From: Agrobacterium tumefaciens | GTDB taxonomy: Bacteria > Pseudomonadota > Alphaproteobacteria > Rhizobiales > Rhizobiaceae | Length of the DNA: 64,000 nucleotides | Reading direction: 5' to 3' | Assembly: GCF_013318015.2 (NCBI RefSeq) | Contig: NZ_CP115841.1 | Location: forward strand, 1,054,001 to 1,118,000 | Part shown: positions 49,798 to 58,294 of the stretch, piece after piece | How the letters are laid out: each line of letters opens with the position of its first letter | How positions within the stretch are numbered: position 1 is the stretch's first letter | Notes under the pieces: generated by a model | Told to the model about the DNA's origin: nothing | The model's input: the letters and a program-made list of their open reading frames with translations, nothing else | The model's database searches: none | Program-made: the position numbers and the translations under genes

Positions 49798-50466
49798 ATG
49801 AAACTCGTTCTTTTCGATTGTGACGGCACGCTGGTCGACAGCGCCGGCCTTATCCATGCCGTCATGGTCGATACCTTTGCCGATTTCGGAAAGCCACGGC
49901 CTGATATTGCGCAGACCAAGGCAATTATCGGCCTGACGCTCGACATCGCCATCGCCCGCATGCTCGGTAAGGCGCATGTGGATGACGAGGCGCGCGCGAT
50001 GACTGAGCGCTATCGGGAAATCTATCACCCGATCCGCGCCCGACCTGGCATGATCGAGCCGCTGTTCGACGGTATCGCGCCCTTAATCGACACGCTCGCC
50101 AGGCGGGATGAGGTGCTGATCGGCGCGGTCACCGGCAAGGGCCGTCGCGGGTTGACCCATATTCTCGAAACGCATGGTTTTGCCGAGCATTTCATCGTGT
50201 CGCGCACGGCGGATGATTGCCCTTCCAAGCCGCATCCGGCCATGGTGATGGAATGTTGCCATGAAACCGGCATGGTTCCGGCCGACACTGTCGTCATCGG
50301 CGATGCTATCTATGACATGCAGATGGCAAAGGCCGCCGGCGCAAAGGCCATCGGCGTTGCTTGGGGCTACGCCTCGGTCGATGATCTCTGGAAGGCGGGC
50401 GCAGACGCCGTCGTCAGCCATCCAAGCGAAGTTCCGGCCCATGTTCCTGCCGATATTCTTGAATGA
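49798..50466 (+). CDS. HAD-IA family hydrolase, phosphoglycolate phosphatase-like
   Basis: The 222-residue protein has HAD motif I D-C-D-G-T-L-V-D-S, motif II within A-V-T-G-K, the lysine of S-K-P-H-P, and motif IV V-I-G-D-A-I-Y-D. It ends G-V-A-W-G-Y-A, as in Gph-like phosphatases. Cytosolic phosphatase activity is expected; the substrate is not certain. It lies between the pseudouridine synthase and ATP12 genes with short gaps, so probably in one operon. Confidence 0.9.
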   Translation: MKLVLFDCDGTLVDSAGLIHAVMVDTFADFGKPRPDIAQTKAIIGLTLDIAIARMLGKAHVDDEARAMTERYREIYHPIRARPGMIEPLFDGIAPLIDTLARRDEVLIGAVTGKGRRGLTHILETHGFAEHFIVSRTADDCPSKPHPAMVMECCHETGMVPADTVVIGDAIYDMQMAKAAGAKAIGVAWGYASVDDLWKAGADAVVSHPSEVPAHVPADILE

Positions 50467-50496
50467 TCCTTTCTATTCGACTGATGAGGACGTGCC

Positions 50497-51291
50497 ATGC
50501 GTGATCTCCTGAACGACCTTTCGGAAGGCCTCAGCCACCCCGATCCGATCCTTCGCGCCCAAATCCAGATGCAGCGGCCCCTGCCGAAACGTTTCTATAA
50601 GGACGTTACCGTTGCTGACGTGGAAGACGGCGGCTTCACCATCCATCTCGATGGCAAACCTTTGCGCACGCCCGCCAAGAAGCCGCTTGTCTTGCCATCG
50701 AAGGCGCTTGCGGATCAGCTTCGCGATGAATGGGATGCGCAGAAAGAAGTGGTGAACCCGGTCGTCATGCCGGTCTCCCGGCATGTGAACACCGCCATCG
50801 ACGGCATCGCCAGCGATACCCAGGCGGTTTTCGAGGACATACTGCGCTTTTCCTCTTCCGATCTCCTGTGCTACCGCGCAGGTCAACCGGAAGCGCTTGT
50901 GGCGCGGCAGGCGGACCATTGGGATCCGGTGATCGACTGGGCGGCCAATGTTCTCGGCGCACGCTTCACTCTCGTCGAAGGCGTCATGCATCGCGATCAG
51001 CCTCGGGAAGCCGTTGCAGCCTTTGCCGTGACGCTCAAAAAATACGATACGCCGATCGCGCTTGCCGCCCTGCACACCATGACGTCGCTGACCGGCTCCG
51101 CCATTCTGGCGCTGGCACTGGCGGAAGGGCAGCTGACGCTGGAGGAAACCTGGGCGCTGGCTCATCTTGACGAGGACTGGACCGCCGAACATTGGGGCGA
51201 GGACGAGGAGGCGCTGGAGCGCCGCGCCACTAGGCTCATCGACATGCGTGCAGCACTCAACGTTCTGGAGGCGTTGAAGAGCGCGCCTTAA
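50497..51291 (+). CDS. ATP12-family F1-ATPase assembly chaperone
   Basis: The 264-residue protein matches the ATP12 family: K-R-F-Y-K-D-V-T-V, G-K-P-L-R-T-P-A-K and D-L-L-C-Y-R-A, followed by a helical C-terminus ending E-R-R-A-T-R. In mitochondria Atp12 binds the F1 alpha subunit during assembly; Alphaproteobacteria keep the gene. GAGGACG precedes the ATG, 30 bases after the HAD gene. Confidence 0.92.
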   Translation: MRDLLNDLSEGLSHPDPILRAQIQMQRPLPKRFYKDVTVADVEDGGFTIHLDGKPLRTPAKKPLVLPSKALADQLRDEWDAQKEVVNPVVMPVSRHVNTAIDGIASDTQAVFEDILRFSSSDLLCYRAGQPEALVARQADHWDPVIDWAANVLGARFTLVEGVMHRDQPREAVAAFAVTLKKYDTPIALAALHTMTSLTGSAILALALAEGQLTLEETWALAHLDEDWTAEHWGEDEEALERRATRLIDMRAALNVLEALKSAP

Positions 51292-51351
51292 CGCTTTTCT
51301 AACCCTGATGACCGAATATGCGGTTACCTCACGTTAGGGGAGCCGCAGATC

Positions 51352-51840
51352 ATGAACACTCGATTGAAACGCCTTGGCATTGTTGTGCTGGCGTGTTTCA
51401 CGCTCATGTCTTTCAGGCTGGAACCGGAGGCGACCAATGCCGACCGGCTGCTTTATGATGTGCGCGGCGCCTTTGTAGCGGCACGGCCGGATGTAGCGCC
51501 AGCATTGATGCAATCCATTCATGCGCAACTACAGAATGCCATCAAAACGACGGCACGCGGCGAAATCAGACCGCGCGTTGTGCTGACCATTCGCCTCGCA
51601 TCCGTCACCCGCGGCCCCTTCCTGTTTGGAGAACGGGCATCGGCCCGTGTCATCGTTCGTGCGGCCGCGGTGGCGACGGGCGAGGTTATCGCCGAGGCCA
51701 AATTCACAGCCACCGTCGTCAGCTTCGACAATCAGTCGATCGAGCAGGATCTCGCTTACGGCGTCGCGGAGCGCGTGATCCGCGAGTTCCGGCTGAGCCG
51801 ACCCGGACCGACAACGCTGGCGACGGCGTTGTTTCCGTGA
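51352..51840 (+). CDS. Hypothetical exported protein
   Basis: The 162-residue protein has a basic N-terminus and a hydrophobic segment at about 8-22 (G-I-V-V-L-A-C-F-T-L-M-S-F), which may be a signal peptide or an anchor; the Cys is not in a good lipobox. The mature part is beta-rich with R-P-R-V-V-L-T-I-R-L-A-S-V and A-S-A-R-V-I-V-R-A-A-A-V. The family is not recognised. It stands alone between ATP12 and tetR. Confidence 0.65.
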   Translation: MNTRLKRLGIVVLACFTLMSFRLEPEATNADRLLYDVRGAFVAARPDVAPALMQSIHAQLQNAIKTTARGEIRPRVVLTIRLASVTRGPFLFGERASARVIVRAAAVATGEVIAEAKFTATVVSFDNQSIEQDLAYGVAERVIREFRLSRPGPTTLATALFP

Positions 51841-51864
51841 ACAAGTATGGTTTCCAGATAGAGT

Positions 51865-52458
51865 TTAAACTGGTTTCACAAGAAGGCCGGTGGCCATGGA
51901 CTGGAAAGCCTCGACAGCCTTCGGCAGCACCTTCACGGGATCGTCACTGGCGGCGATCCATAGCGCAGCATTAAGTGCAGCGCCGCTTAGAAGCCGAGCC
52001 GCAGCTTCCGCATCGACTGACTTGATGACCCCTTGTTCGATGAGGCTCTGAACCGTTCGCTTGGTCGCGTGCAGACAACTGCTCTGGCTAGGCCACTGCG
52101 ACGGATCACCCAATACCGCAGGCCCGTCGAGCAGAACGATGCGTTGTACTTCCGGATCAAGCGCCATTTCGATATAGGCGGCGCCCTCGGCGAGCAAACC
52201 TTGCCAATCGTCCTCGGCCAATGCCCCGATCTCTTGAGCACGAGACGCCATTTCAGAATCGATCTGATCGACCACCGCCGCCAGCAGCCCACGCTTATCT
52301 CCGAAATTGTGATAAAGCGCCCCACGCGTCAGACCAACCTCAGCGGTCAACTCGTCCATTGATGCGGAAGAGTATCCCTTTTCGGCGAAAATCTTTCGTG
52401 CAGCCGCGATCAGTTTTACGCGATTTTCCTCCATCGTTTCCGCGCGTCGTTTCGCCAT
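51865..52458 (-). CDS. TetR family transcriptional repressor
   Basis: The 197-residue regulator has the N-terminal TetR helix-turn-helix: A-A-R-K-I-F-A-E-K-G-Y-S-S-A-S-M-D-E-L, then G-L-T-R-G-A-L-Y-H-N-F-G-D-K. The C-terminal two thirds form the helical ligand-binding domain. I start at the ATG at 52458, behind GAGGAGAGA, rather than at 52500. It is divergent from ridA. Three near-identical palindromes in the gap are its likely operators, so it probably represses both itself and ridA. Confidence 0.92.
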   Translation of the reverse strand: MAKRRAETMEENRVKLIAAARKIFAEKGYSSASMDELTAEVGLTRGALYHNFGDKRGLLAAVVDQIDSEMASRAQEIGALAEDDWQGLLAEGAAYIEMALDPEVQRIVLLDGPAVLGDPSQWPSQSSCLHATKRTVQSLIEQGVIKSVDAEAAARLLSGAALNAALWIAASDDPVKVLPKAVEAFQSMATGLLVKPV

Positions 52459-52475
52459 TCTCTCCTCAATTTTAC

Positions 52476-52538
52476 ATACGTGACGTATATGGGTTGACAT
52501 ACGGCATGTATGTCACCAAATTCAAATACGCACCGTAT
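52476..52538. promoter_or_regulatory. Three-site operator between tetR and ridA
   Basis: Three copies of the palindrome ATACG-N3-CGTAT lie at 52476-52488 (ATACGTGACGTAT), 52499-52511 (ATACGGCATGTAT, one mismatch) and 52526-52538 (ATACGCACCGTAT). Their centres are 23 and 27 bases apart. The middle site sits in a longer GACATAC/GTATGTC palindrome. This fits dimers of the neighbouring TetR protein. Confidence 0.75.
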
Positions 52539-52623
52539 ATCAAATATGGCGTTGTGTGAAGCTCTTGAAGCGTAACGTTCCGCCCAGAGAGTGCACTTGA
52601 TTACAAAGAAGAGAGATTTAAAA

Positions 52624-53022
52624 ATGGCGAAGCGCGAAGCAATCTTTCCCGCAAACAGACATGCTCTTTACGAGGAGCACGGCTATTCGGCGGCTATCCG
52701 ATCCGGGGACCTTCTGTTCGTTTCCGGGCAGGTGGGCAGCCTTTCCGATGGAACGCCAGAACCCGATTTTGAACGTCAGGTACAATTGGCTTTCGAAAAT
52801 CTCAAAGCCACGCTGCATGCAGCGGGCTGTACATTTGATGATATTGTCGACGTGACGACATTCCATACGGACCCCGAAAAACAGTTCGGAACCATCATGG
52901 CCGTCAAGCAGCAGATTTTCAGCACGAAGCCTTACCCGAACTGGACTGCAATAGGCGTGAACTGGCTCGCGGGCTTCGATTTCGAGATTAAGGTCATCGC
53001 CCGCATTCCTTTGGATGCATAA
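52624..53022 (+). CDS. RidA family (YjgF/YER057c) protein
   Basis: The 132-residue protein has the RidA-family elements S-G-D-L-L-F-V-S-G-Q-V-G near residue 25 and F-E-N-L-K-A-T-L-H-A-A-G-C. The canonical RidA arginine and C-terminal E-x-x-A motif are not obvious: the end reads F-E-I-K-V-I-A-R-I. It may therefore be a YjgF/Rid paralogue with a different hydrolase activity rather than the housekeeping enamine deaminase. The start is the ATG at 52624. It is divergent from tetR, whose operators lie just upstream. Confidence 0.87.
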   Translation: MAKREAIFPANRHALYEEHGYSAAIRSGDLLFVSGQVGSLSDGTPEPDFERQVQLAFENLKATLHAAGCTFDDIVDVTTFHTDPEKQFGTIMAVKQQIFSTKPYPNWTAIGVNWLAGFDFEIKVIARIPLDA

Positions 53023-53131
53023 ATCTCCGAAAGCCATGGCGAAGACGGCGTACTGAACACGCCGTCACGTCGCTGTTCAAGATGTCGGACGAATCCAAAA
53101 CCGCGCAGGTTAAGCTTCCCCTTTCGCAGCC

Positions 53132-53965
53132 TTAGCCAAGTCGCTCGGCATGCCATTTCAGATGGTCATCCATGAAGCTGGAGATGAAATAATAGGAGTG
53201 GTCGTAACGCTCGTGCATGCGCAGCGTCAGGCCGATATCGGTTCCTTTGATCGCCTCTTCGAACAGCCACGGACGCAGGCCTTTATCGAGGAAACTGTCG
53301 GCCTTGCCCTGGTCGATCAAGAATTCCGGAAAACGGGCGCCGTCTTCGACCAGCGAGCAGGCGTCGTATTGCCGCCATGCGGCACGATCCGTTCCGAGAT
53401 ATTTTTCCAGCGCCGGTTCGGACCAGTCGGCAGAGGAGGGGGCGACGATTGGGGCGAAGGCGGAGCAGCTCTTGAAGCGCTCTGGGTTCTTAAGCGCAAT
53501 CGTCATGGCGCCATGGCCGCCCATCGAATGGCCGAAAATGCCCTGACGGCTCATATCCGCGCGGAAATGCTGGCCAATGAAGGCTGGCAGCTCTTCCGTC
53601 ACGTAGCTGTACATATGGTAGTGCTCCGACCAAGGTTCCTGCGTGGCGTCGAGATAAAAGCCCGCGCCCTTGCCCATTTGCCAGTTGGTCACTTCATCAG
53701 GCACATCGTTGCCACGCGGGCTGGTATCCGGGCAAACGATGATCAGCCCGAGTTCGGATGCCATGCGGCGATATTCGCCTTTTTCCATGACATTGGCGTG
53801 GGTGCAGGTGAGGCCGGAAAGATACCACAGAACCGGGCACGGCTCGCTGATCGCCTTCGGCGGCACATAGACTGCAAAGGTCATCTCGCATTTCAGGGTT
53901 TCGGATGGGTGCGAAAATACGCCCTGCATGCCGCCAAAGGCCGTATTTTGCGAGATGATATTCAT
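53132..53965 (-). CDS. fghA: S-formylglutathione hydrolase
   Basis: FghA hydrolyses S-formylglutathione to formate in glutathione-dependent formaldehyde oxidation. The 277-residue esterase-D family protein has W-Y-L-S-G-L-T-C-T, the nucleophile Ser147 in G-H-S-M-G-G-H-G-A, and the C-terminal H-E-R-Y-D-H-S-Y-Y-F with the catalytic His. AAGGA precedes the start. It follows the DUF1345 gene by 33 bases. The partner alcohol dehydrogenase is not in the window. Confidence 0.95.
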   Translation of the reverse strand: MNIISQNTAFGGMQGVFSHPSETLKCEMTFAVYVPPKAISEPCPVLWYLSGLTCTHANVMEKGEYRRMASELGLIIVCPDTSPRGNDVPDEVTNWQMGKGAGFYLDATQEPWSEHYHMYSYVTEELPAFIGQHFRADMSRQGIFGHSMGGHGAMTIALKNPERFKSCSAFAPIVAPSSADWSEPALEKYLGTDRAAWRQYDACSLVEDGARFPEFLIDQGKADSFLDKGLRPWLFEEAIKGTDIGLTLRMHERYDHSYYFISSFMDDHLKWHAERLG

Positions 53966-53998
53966 GAAGCCATTCCTTTATGAAGAGTTTTTTCCGGT

Positions 53999-54658
53999 TC
54001 AGCCCGCAAGCGCGACCGCAGCATTGACCGCCGCTGCTACCAGAACCGTGTTGAAGAAGAAGGAGACGATGGAGTGCAACAGGGTGACCTTGCGCATCGG
54101 TGTCGTGGTTACAGCAACATCCGAGGTCTGCGCCGTCATGCCGATGACAACAGCGAAATAGAGGAAGTCGTAACCGCAGGGTTCCTTCGTTGCCGGGAAA
54201 TCCATGCCGCCGCGATGCTTGCGCTTGCCATCAACGGTTTCTGGACGCCAGTAAAGATGGGCATAGTGCAAGGCGGTCATGGTGTGGATTGTCAGCCACC
54301 CGAAAATGACGGAGCCGAAGGCGAGCAGCAGCGTCCAGACGGTTTCGCCGGAATGGTTGAGTGCCTGGAAAAGTGAAACGACGGCGACGGTGGCAGCGAT
54401 CAGCGTAATGGCGATGATGGCCATTGCCGGCAGGTCATCACTATCGGCATGCGCTTTCAGGTGCTGGGCCGTTAATTTCGGAAGCCGAAAGGCCACCAGC
54501 CCGAGATAGGTCAGGAAAAACAGAATGGCTGCAATTTCGATGGCGAGCGGCCGTGCGAATGCCAGCGCCAAGCCAAGGCCGAATGCGCCAACGAAAAGAG
54601 CGACGAAGAAAGGCTTATGGCGGCTGTAGGTGTTGCTCTGCGGATTGGCCGGGGTCAT
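53999..54658 (-). CDS. DUF1345 family membrane protein
   Basis: The 219-residue protein has about five or six hydrophobic helices. The conserved DUF1345 region is A-L-H-Y-A-H-L-Y, then C-G-Y-D-F-L-Y-F-A-V-V-I-G-M-T-A-Q-T-S-D-V. The frame extends upstream to 54802, but similarity starts at the ATG at 54658. The function is unknown. It lies between yaiI (25 bases) and fghA (33 bases) on the same strand, suggesting one transcript. Confidence 0.87.
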   Translation of the reverse strand: MTPANPQSNTYSRHKPFFVALFVGAFGLGLALAFARPLAIEIAAILFFLTYLGLVAFRLPKLTAQHLKAHADSDDLPAMAIIAITLIAATVAVVSLFQALNHSGETVWTLLLAFGSVIFGWLTIHTMTALHYAHLYWRPETVDGKRKHRGGMDFPATKEPCGYDFLYFAVVIGMTAQTSDVAVTTTPMRKVTLLHSIVSFFFNTVLVAAAVNAAVALAG

Positions 54659-54683
54659 GGGCTGAGCCTTCCTGATTACGCGG

Positions 54684-55139
54684 TCATTTTTTGACACGGC
54701 GGCAGAAACGGTCAAGCGTCTCCAGAAAAGCAGACCGGTCGCGCGGCGAGAAAGCCGCGTTATATCCCTTGCTCTCACCGGTTTCGCGCAGGTGTGCGCC
54801 AAGGTCGCGCATCGCAGTTGCCATACCGATGTTGGTTTGGTCGAAAACGCGGCCGGTCGGTCCCGTCACCAGCGCGCCCCTGGCAACGCAACGCCCGGCG
54901 AGCGGCACATCGGCGGTAATGACGATATCGTTTTCGCCCGCACGCTCCGCAATCCAGTCATCCGCCGCATCGAAACCGGCCGATACGATCACGTTTTTCA
55001 CCATCGGATCGCGCGACGGGCGCAAACCGGAATTGGCAACGAAAGTCACCTCCAGCCCATGCCGTTCCGCCACCTTGAGAATCTCGGGTTTCACGGGGCA
55101 GGCGTCGGCATCGACATAGATTTGCGGGGTCTGCGACAT
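54684..55139 (-). CDS. YaiI/YqxD (DUF188) family protein
   Basis: The 151-residue protein starts I-Y-V-D-A-D-A-C-P-V-K and contains D-A-A-D-D-W-I-A, T-A-D-V-P-L-A and F-S-P-R-D-R-S-A-F-L, all typical of the DUF188 family, which has a PIN-like fold with conserved acidic residues. A nuclease role is often suspected but not shown. I prefer the ATG at 55139 (GAAGAG upstream) over a GTG two codons earlier. Confidence 0.88.
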   Translation of the reverse strand: MSQTPQIYVDADACPVKPEILKVAERHGLEVTFVANSGLRPSRDPMVKNVIVSAGFDAADDWIAERAGENDIVITADVPLAGRCVARGALVTGPTGRVFDQTNIGMATAMRDLGAHLRETGESKGYNAAFSPRDRSAFLETLDRFCRRVKK

Positions 55140-55271
55140 GGGCACTCTTCGAGGATCATTTATGCATCGCTTTTAAGGGCAAACGCTGCGATTACCAAGC
55201 CCGCCATCTGTGAAAATATGGCGACAGGCAGGGTAAGGAATACGGTTGCGACCTTCATACAAGTCCAGTAT

Positions 55272-55286
55272 GTTCACTTTATGTTC
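55272..55286. promoter_or_regulatory. Possible LexA box before the DUF5680 gene
   Basis: GTTC-ACTTTAT-GTTC has exactly the GTTC-N7-GTTC form seen upstream of lexA at 3078. It ends 20 bases before the DUF5680 start. By chance about two such matches are expected in 64 kb on both strands, so position is the main support. Confidence 0.45.
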
Positions 55287-55305
55287 CTGATGTGAGGTAT
55301 TCCCG

Positions 55306-55758
55306 ATGCTGGAAGAATTCATCGTGCAGGCCAAGTCCGCCACTTATGTGGGCGGCGGCAACAAATCCTCGACGCCCACCCGCATCGGCTCACACGACCT
55401 CGGCTTTCGAAGTGGCGACTGGAACTACATCGATAGCTATTTCGGCGGAACCGACTTCATCGGTCAGGAGGTCGTCTGGCATCAGGGAATTCCACTTTGG
55501 GCCATGAATTATTACGGCCGCATCATCCGCCCTGAGCTAATCGACGGCACGGTGGCGGGCGGGGTGATCCAGCGATCGCTTTCCACGCTATACAGGGAAG
55601 GGCGCTTCCTCGGCGGCTTCACCCACGAGGTCGAAGACATGATCTATGTCGATACCAATGAGGGCGAATTCCGGACTTTTACCGGCGTGGAGCGCATATA
55701 TCGGGACAGCGTTGAGGTGTACCGGCTCGACTACCACGGCGGCGTGATAAAGCCGTAG
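55306..55758 (+). CDS. DUF5680 domain protein
   Basis: The 150-residue protein is soluble and matches the DUF5680 pattern: F-I-V-Q-A-K-S-A-T-Y-V-G-G-G near the start, Y-F-G-G-T-D-F-I-G-Q-E-V-V-W, W-A-M-N-Y-Y-G, and a closing Y-R-L-D-Y-H-G-G. It looks all-beta with many aromatics. The function is unknown; some relatives are fused to helix-turn-helix domains, which this one lacks. A possible SOS box stands directly upstream. Confidence 0.82.
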   Translation: MLEEFIVQAKSATYVGGGNKSSTPTRIGSHDLGFRSGDWNYIDSYFGGTDFIGQEVVWHQGIPLWAMNYYGRIIRPELIDGTVAGGVIQRSLSTLYREGRFLGGFTHEVEDMIYVDTNEGEFRTFTGVERIYRDSVEVYRLDYHGGVIKP

Positions 55759-55782
55759 CTGCGCCGCGAGTAAGATCAAACA

Positions 55783-55810
55783 GGGACGATGGAGATCCAT
55801 CGCCCCCTTT
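55783..55810. terminator. Bidirectional terminator between DUF5680 and peroxiredoxin genes
   Basis: GGGACGATGG-agat-CCATCGCCCCC forms a near-perfect stem, with CTTT following on the plus strand. The genes on both sides converge on it. Confidence 0.6.
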
Positions 55811-55822
55811 ATCGATTTCAAA

Positions 55823-56479
55823 TCAGCCGGGCTGCTTCGTCTTGCGCAGGTATGGAAGAACAGTGTCATAGGAGCCGAAACGGGCAATCGCATCTTCGTT
55901 GGAGACGGCGGCGGTGATAATGACGTCTTCGCCCTGTTTCCAGTTTGCCGGTGTCGCCACCTGATGTTTAGAAGTCAGCTGGATGGAATCGATCGCGCGA
56001 AGAATTTCGTCGAAGTTGCGCCCGGTGGTCATCGGGTAGGTGAGGACCAGCTTGATCTTTTTGTCGGGACCGACAACGAAGACGGAGCGCACGGTGGCGT
56101 TGTCGGCCGGCGTGCGGCCTTCAGAGCTGTCGCCAGCGCCTGCCGGCAGCATGTCATAGAGCTTCGCGACTTTCAGGTCCTTGTCGCCGATCAGCGGATA
56201 ATCGACATTAAAGCCGGTCGCGGTGCGGATGTCGTTTTTCCATTTCTCATGGCTTTCGACCGGATCGACCGAAATGCCAATGATCTTGACGCCGCGCTTT
56301 TCGAATTCCGGCTGCAGGCCGCCCATCGCGCCGAGTTCCGTGGTGCAGACCGGCGTGAAATTCTTCGGATGTGAAAACAGGACCGCCCAGCTGTCGCCGA
56401 TCCATTCGTGAAAGCTCACCGGACCGTGTGTGGTCTCGGCGGTGAAATCGGGTGCGATGTCGTTTATACGCAGGCTCAT
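55823..56479 (-). CDS. 1-Cys peroxiredoxin (Prx6 type)
   Basis: The 218-residue enzyme reduces peroxides. The peroxidatic Cys45 is in H-P-K-N-F-T-P-V-C-T-T-E-L-G. There is no resolving Cys in the usual position, and the long C-terminal domain (G-R-N-F-D-E-I-L-R-A-I-D-S-I-Q-L) marks the Prx6 class. I start at M-S-L-R-I-N at 56479; the frame reaches 56530 without similarity. The reductant may be glutathione, with a GST encoded next door. Confidence 0.94.
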   Translation of the reverse strand: MSLRINDIAPDFTAETTHGPVSFHEWIGDSWAVLFSHPKNFTPVCTTELGAMGGLQPEFEKRGVKIIGISVDPVESHEKWKNDIRTATGFNVDYPLIGDKDLKVAKLYDMLPAGAGDSSEGRTPADNATVRSVFVVGPDKKIKLVLTYPMTTGRNFDEILRAIDSIQLTSKHQVATPANWKQGEDVIITAAVSNEDAIARFGSYDTVLPYLRKTKQPG

Positions 56480-56747
56480 CTGATAGTTTCTCCCTAATGA
56501 TTTAAATTGAAATCCTGAAGGTTTTGGCAATCCGCGTCCGGCGCAGGAGCTTAGAGTTTTTGCGTGAAATGGCCAGCCCTTTCCACGGCCAACGGCACGC
56601 TAATGACCTGTCATTGAAACGTACAAGGATTGTTTTCGCTCTGGCAAACGCCTATTCTGACGCGCCGCCTTTTCCGGCCGGCGCAAAAAGCTGATGCTCG
56701 ACCACAATGAGCCAATAGTCTCCAAACAGACGCGATGGGGAACAGCA

Positions 56748-57398
56748 ATGACGATCACGATTACCGCTTTTGAACGCTCGCCCGATGGCGGCAAGGGTCT
56801 GGCCCGCGACATGCGCGTGCGCTGGGCGCTGGAGGAAGCTGGACTGTCTTACGATGTTCGCCTTCTCTCCTTCAAGGCGATGCGGGAACCTGCGCATCTG
56901 GCACTTCAGCCATTCGGACAAATCCCGACCTATGAGGAGGGCGACCTTGTACTGTTCGAATCCGGCGCGATCATTTTCCACATCGCGGAGCGCAATGCCG
57001 GCCTATTGCCGCGGGATGTGAATGCGCGGGCACGGGCGATAACCTGGATGTTCGCCGCGCTCAACACGGTGGAGCCGCCAATCGTTGACCGCTCGATTGC
57101 CCGGTTTCTGGAGGGCGACAAGAGCTGGTACGAAGAGCGCTTAGCGATGATCGATAAAAATATCAGCAAGCGGCTCGGCGAACTCTCCCGCTGCCTCGGT
57201 GACGACGACTGGCTCGACGGTGCGTTCAGCGCTGGAGATCTGTTGATGATATCGGTGCTGCAAAGGATAAAAAGCTCAGGCATCCTCGACGAATATCCAA
57301 ACCTTTCAGCCTATGTGGCTCGCGGTGAGGCGCGTCCGGCCTATCAACGCGCCTTTGCCGACCAGCTTGCCGTCTTCAAGGCCGCCTCGACCGCTTGA
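56748..57398 (+). CDS. Glutathione S-transferase family protein
   Basis: The 216-residue protein has a thioredoxin-fold half with P-F-G-Q-I-P-T-Y (cis-Pro) and L-F-E-S-G-A-I (glutathione contact). The helical half has G-A-F-S-A-G-D-L-L-M with the conserved N-capping Asp. GGGGAA precedes the ATG at 56748. It is divergent from the peroxiredoxin gene, a plausible partnership in peroxide or electrophile defence. The substrate is unknown. Confidence 0.9.
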   Translation: MTITITAFERSPDGGKGLARDMRVRWALEEAGLSYDVRLLSFKAMREPAHLALQPFGQIPTYEEGDLVLFESGAIIFHIAERNAGLLPRDVNARARAITWMFAALNTVEPPIVDRSIARFLEGDKSWYEERLAMIDKNISKRLGELSRCLGDDDWLDGAFSAGDLLMISVLQRIKSSGILDEYPNLSAYVARGEARPAYQRAFADQLAVFKAASTA

Positions 57399-57532
57399 AC
57401 GTCGGTGAATAGCGAGGGCCTTAGGTAAGAACCCACTACACTGTCTGTACAGGACTGCCCGCCATGCATTGCGCCAAGGCGTTTCGGCGGTCTCATTTGT
57501 GGAGCCCGTATCATTTTCAGGATCGCTCCGAG

Positions 57533-57649
57533 ATGCCGTCGCTCATCAAAATCATCCTTGACGAAACGACGGGGGCGCCCAGCAACAAGGATGAGATGCG
57601 GAAATTGGATGACGATCTGGAAAAGGACTACCAGAGAACACTTTATTAG
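57533..57649 (+). CDS. Possible small protein, 38 residues
   Basis: A short frame M-P-S-L-I-K-I-I-L-D-E-T-T-G ends at a stop one base before the convergent cytochrome gene. AGGA lies about 13 bases upstream, too far for a strong site. The tail is highly charged (K-L-D-D-D-L-E-K-D). It could be real or chance. Confidence 0.25.
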   Translation: MPSLIKIILDETTGAPSNKDEMRKLDDDLEKDYQRTLY

Positions 57650-58291
57650 CTATTTTCGAGGGGAGGCGGTGCGGCTCCTGTTATCTGCAGCAGCCCTGAA
57701 AGGGATCATGCGCCGAAGCGTTGGATCTTTGCGGACGAAATGGTGCCACAGCGCTGCTGCCACATGAAGAACGACGATAACTGCGGCAAGATAGGCCAGA
57801 GTGGCGTGAACCTCAGTCCAGAAGGCCTCGGCTTGGTCGGAGATCGCCATGGGTAGTCCTGGCATGACGACAAGATCAAAGACATAACTGGGGATCTGCA
57901 GAGGAGACGTCGACGCGACGGCCCAACCGGCAAGGGGAACGGCGAGAGTAAGGAACAGCAGCGCGGCGTGAGCCGACCGTGCGGCCAACCTCGAAGCCAT
58001 CCCTTCACCATCCAGAGCCCGCGGTTTCCTGCTGAAAATCGACCAGATGAAGCGGGGGGCGGCGAGGGCCAGAACCAGAAACCCAATCGACTTGTGATAC
58101 TGAAAAAGATTGAACTGAAGCACCGGATCGATGTCGCGGCTCATGAGATATCCCAGCGCAAGCTGCGCGAGGAATAGGAGCGCGATCGTCCAATGGAAAA
58201 CGATCGCCACCAAACCAAAGGAGGCGGGCGTGTTTCGCCATCTCCTTACGCCCCCCGTCGCTCTATCGGAATGACCCTTGAGATATTGCAT
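57650..58291 (-). CDS. Cytochrome b561 family protein
   Basis: The 213-residue protein has four membrane helices with likely heme ligands His in V-F-H-W-T-I-A, Y-H-K-S-I-G-F, E-V-H-A-T-L-A-Y and V-L-H-V-A-A-A-L-W-H-H. This is the bacterial b561 (CybB) pattern, a two-heme quinol oxidase of the inner membrane. Relatives are often paired or fused with YceI, which is encoded at the other end of this cluster. It starts three bases after the anti-sigma gene, so it is in the sigma operon. Confidence 0.9.
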   Translation of the reverse strand: MQYLKGHSDRATGGVRRWRNTPASFGLVAIVFHWTIALLFLAQLALGYLMSRDIDPVLQFNLFQYHKSIGFLVLALAAPRFIWSIFSRKPRALDGEGMASRLAARSAHAALLFLTLAVPLAGWAVASTSPLQIPSYVFDLVVMPGLPMAISDQAEAFWTEVHATLAYLAAVIVVLHVAAALWHHFVRKDPTLRRMIPFRAAADNRSRTASPRK

Positions 58292-58294
58292 CGG

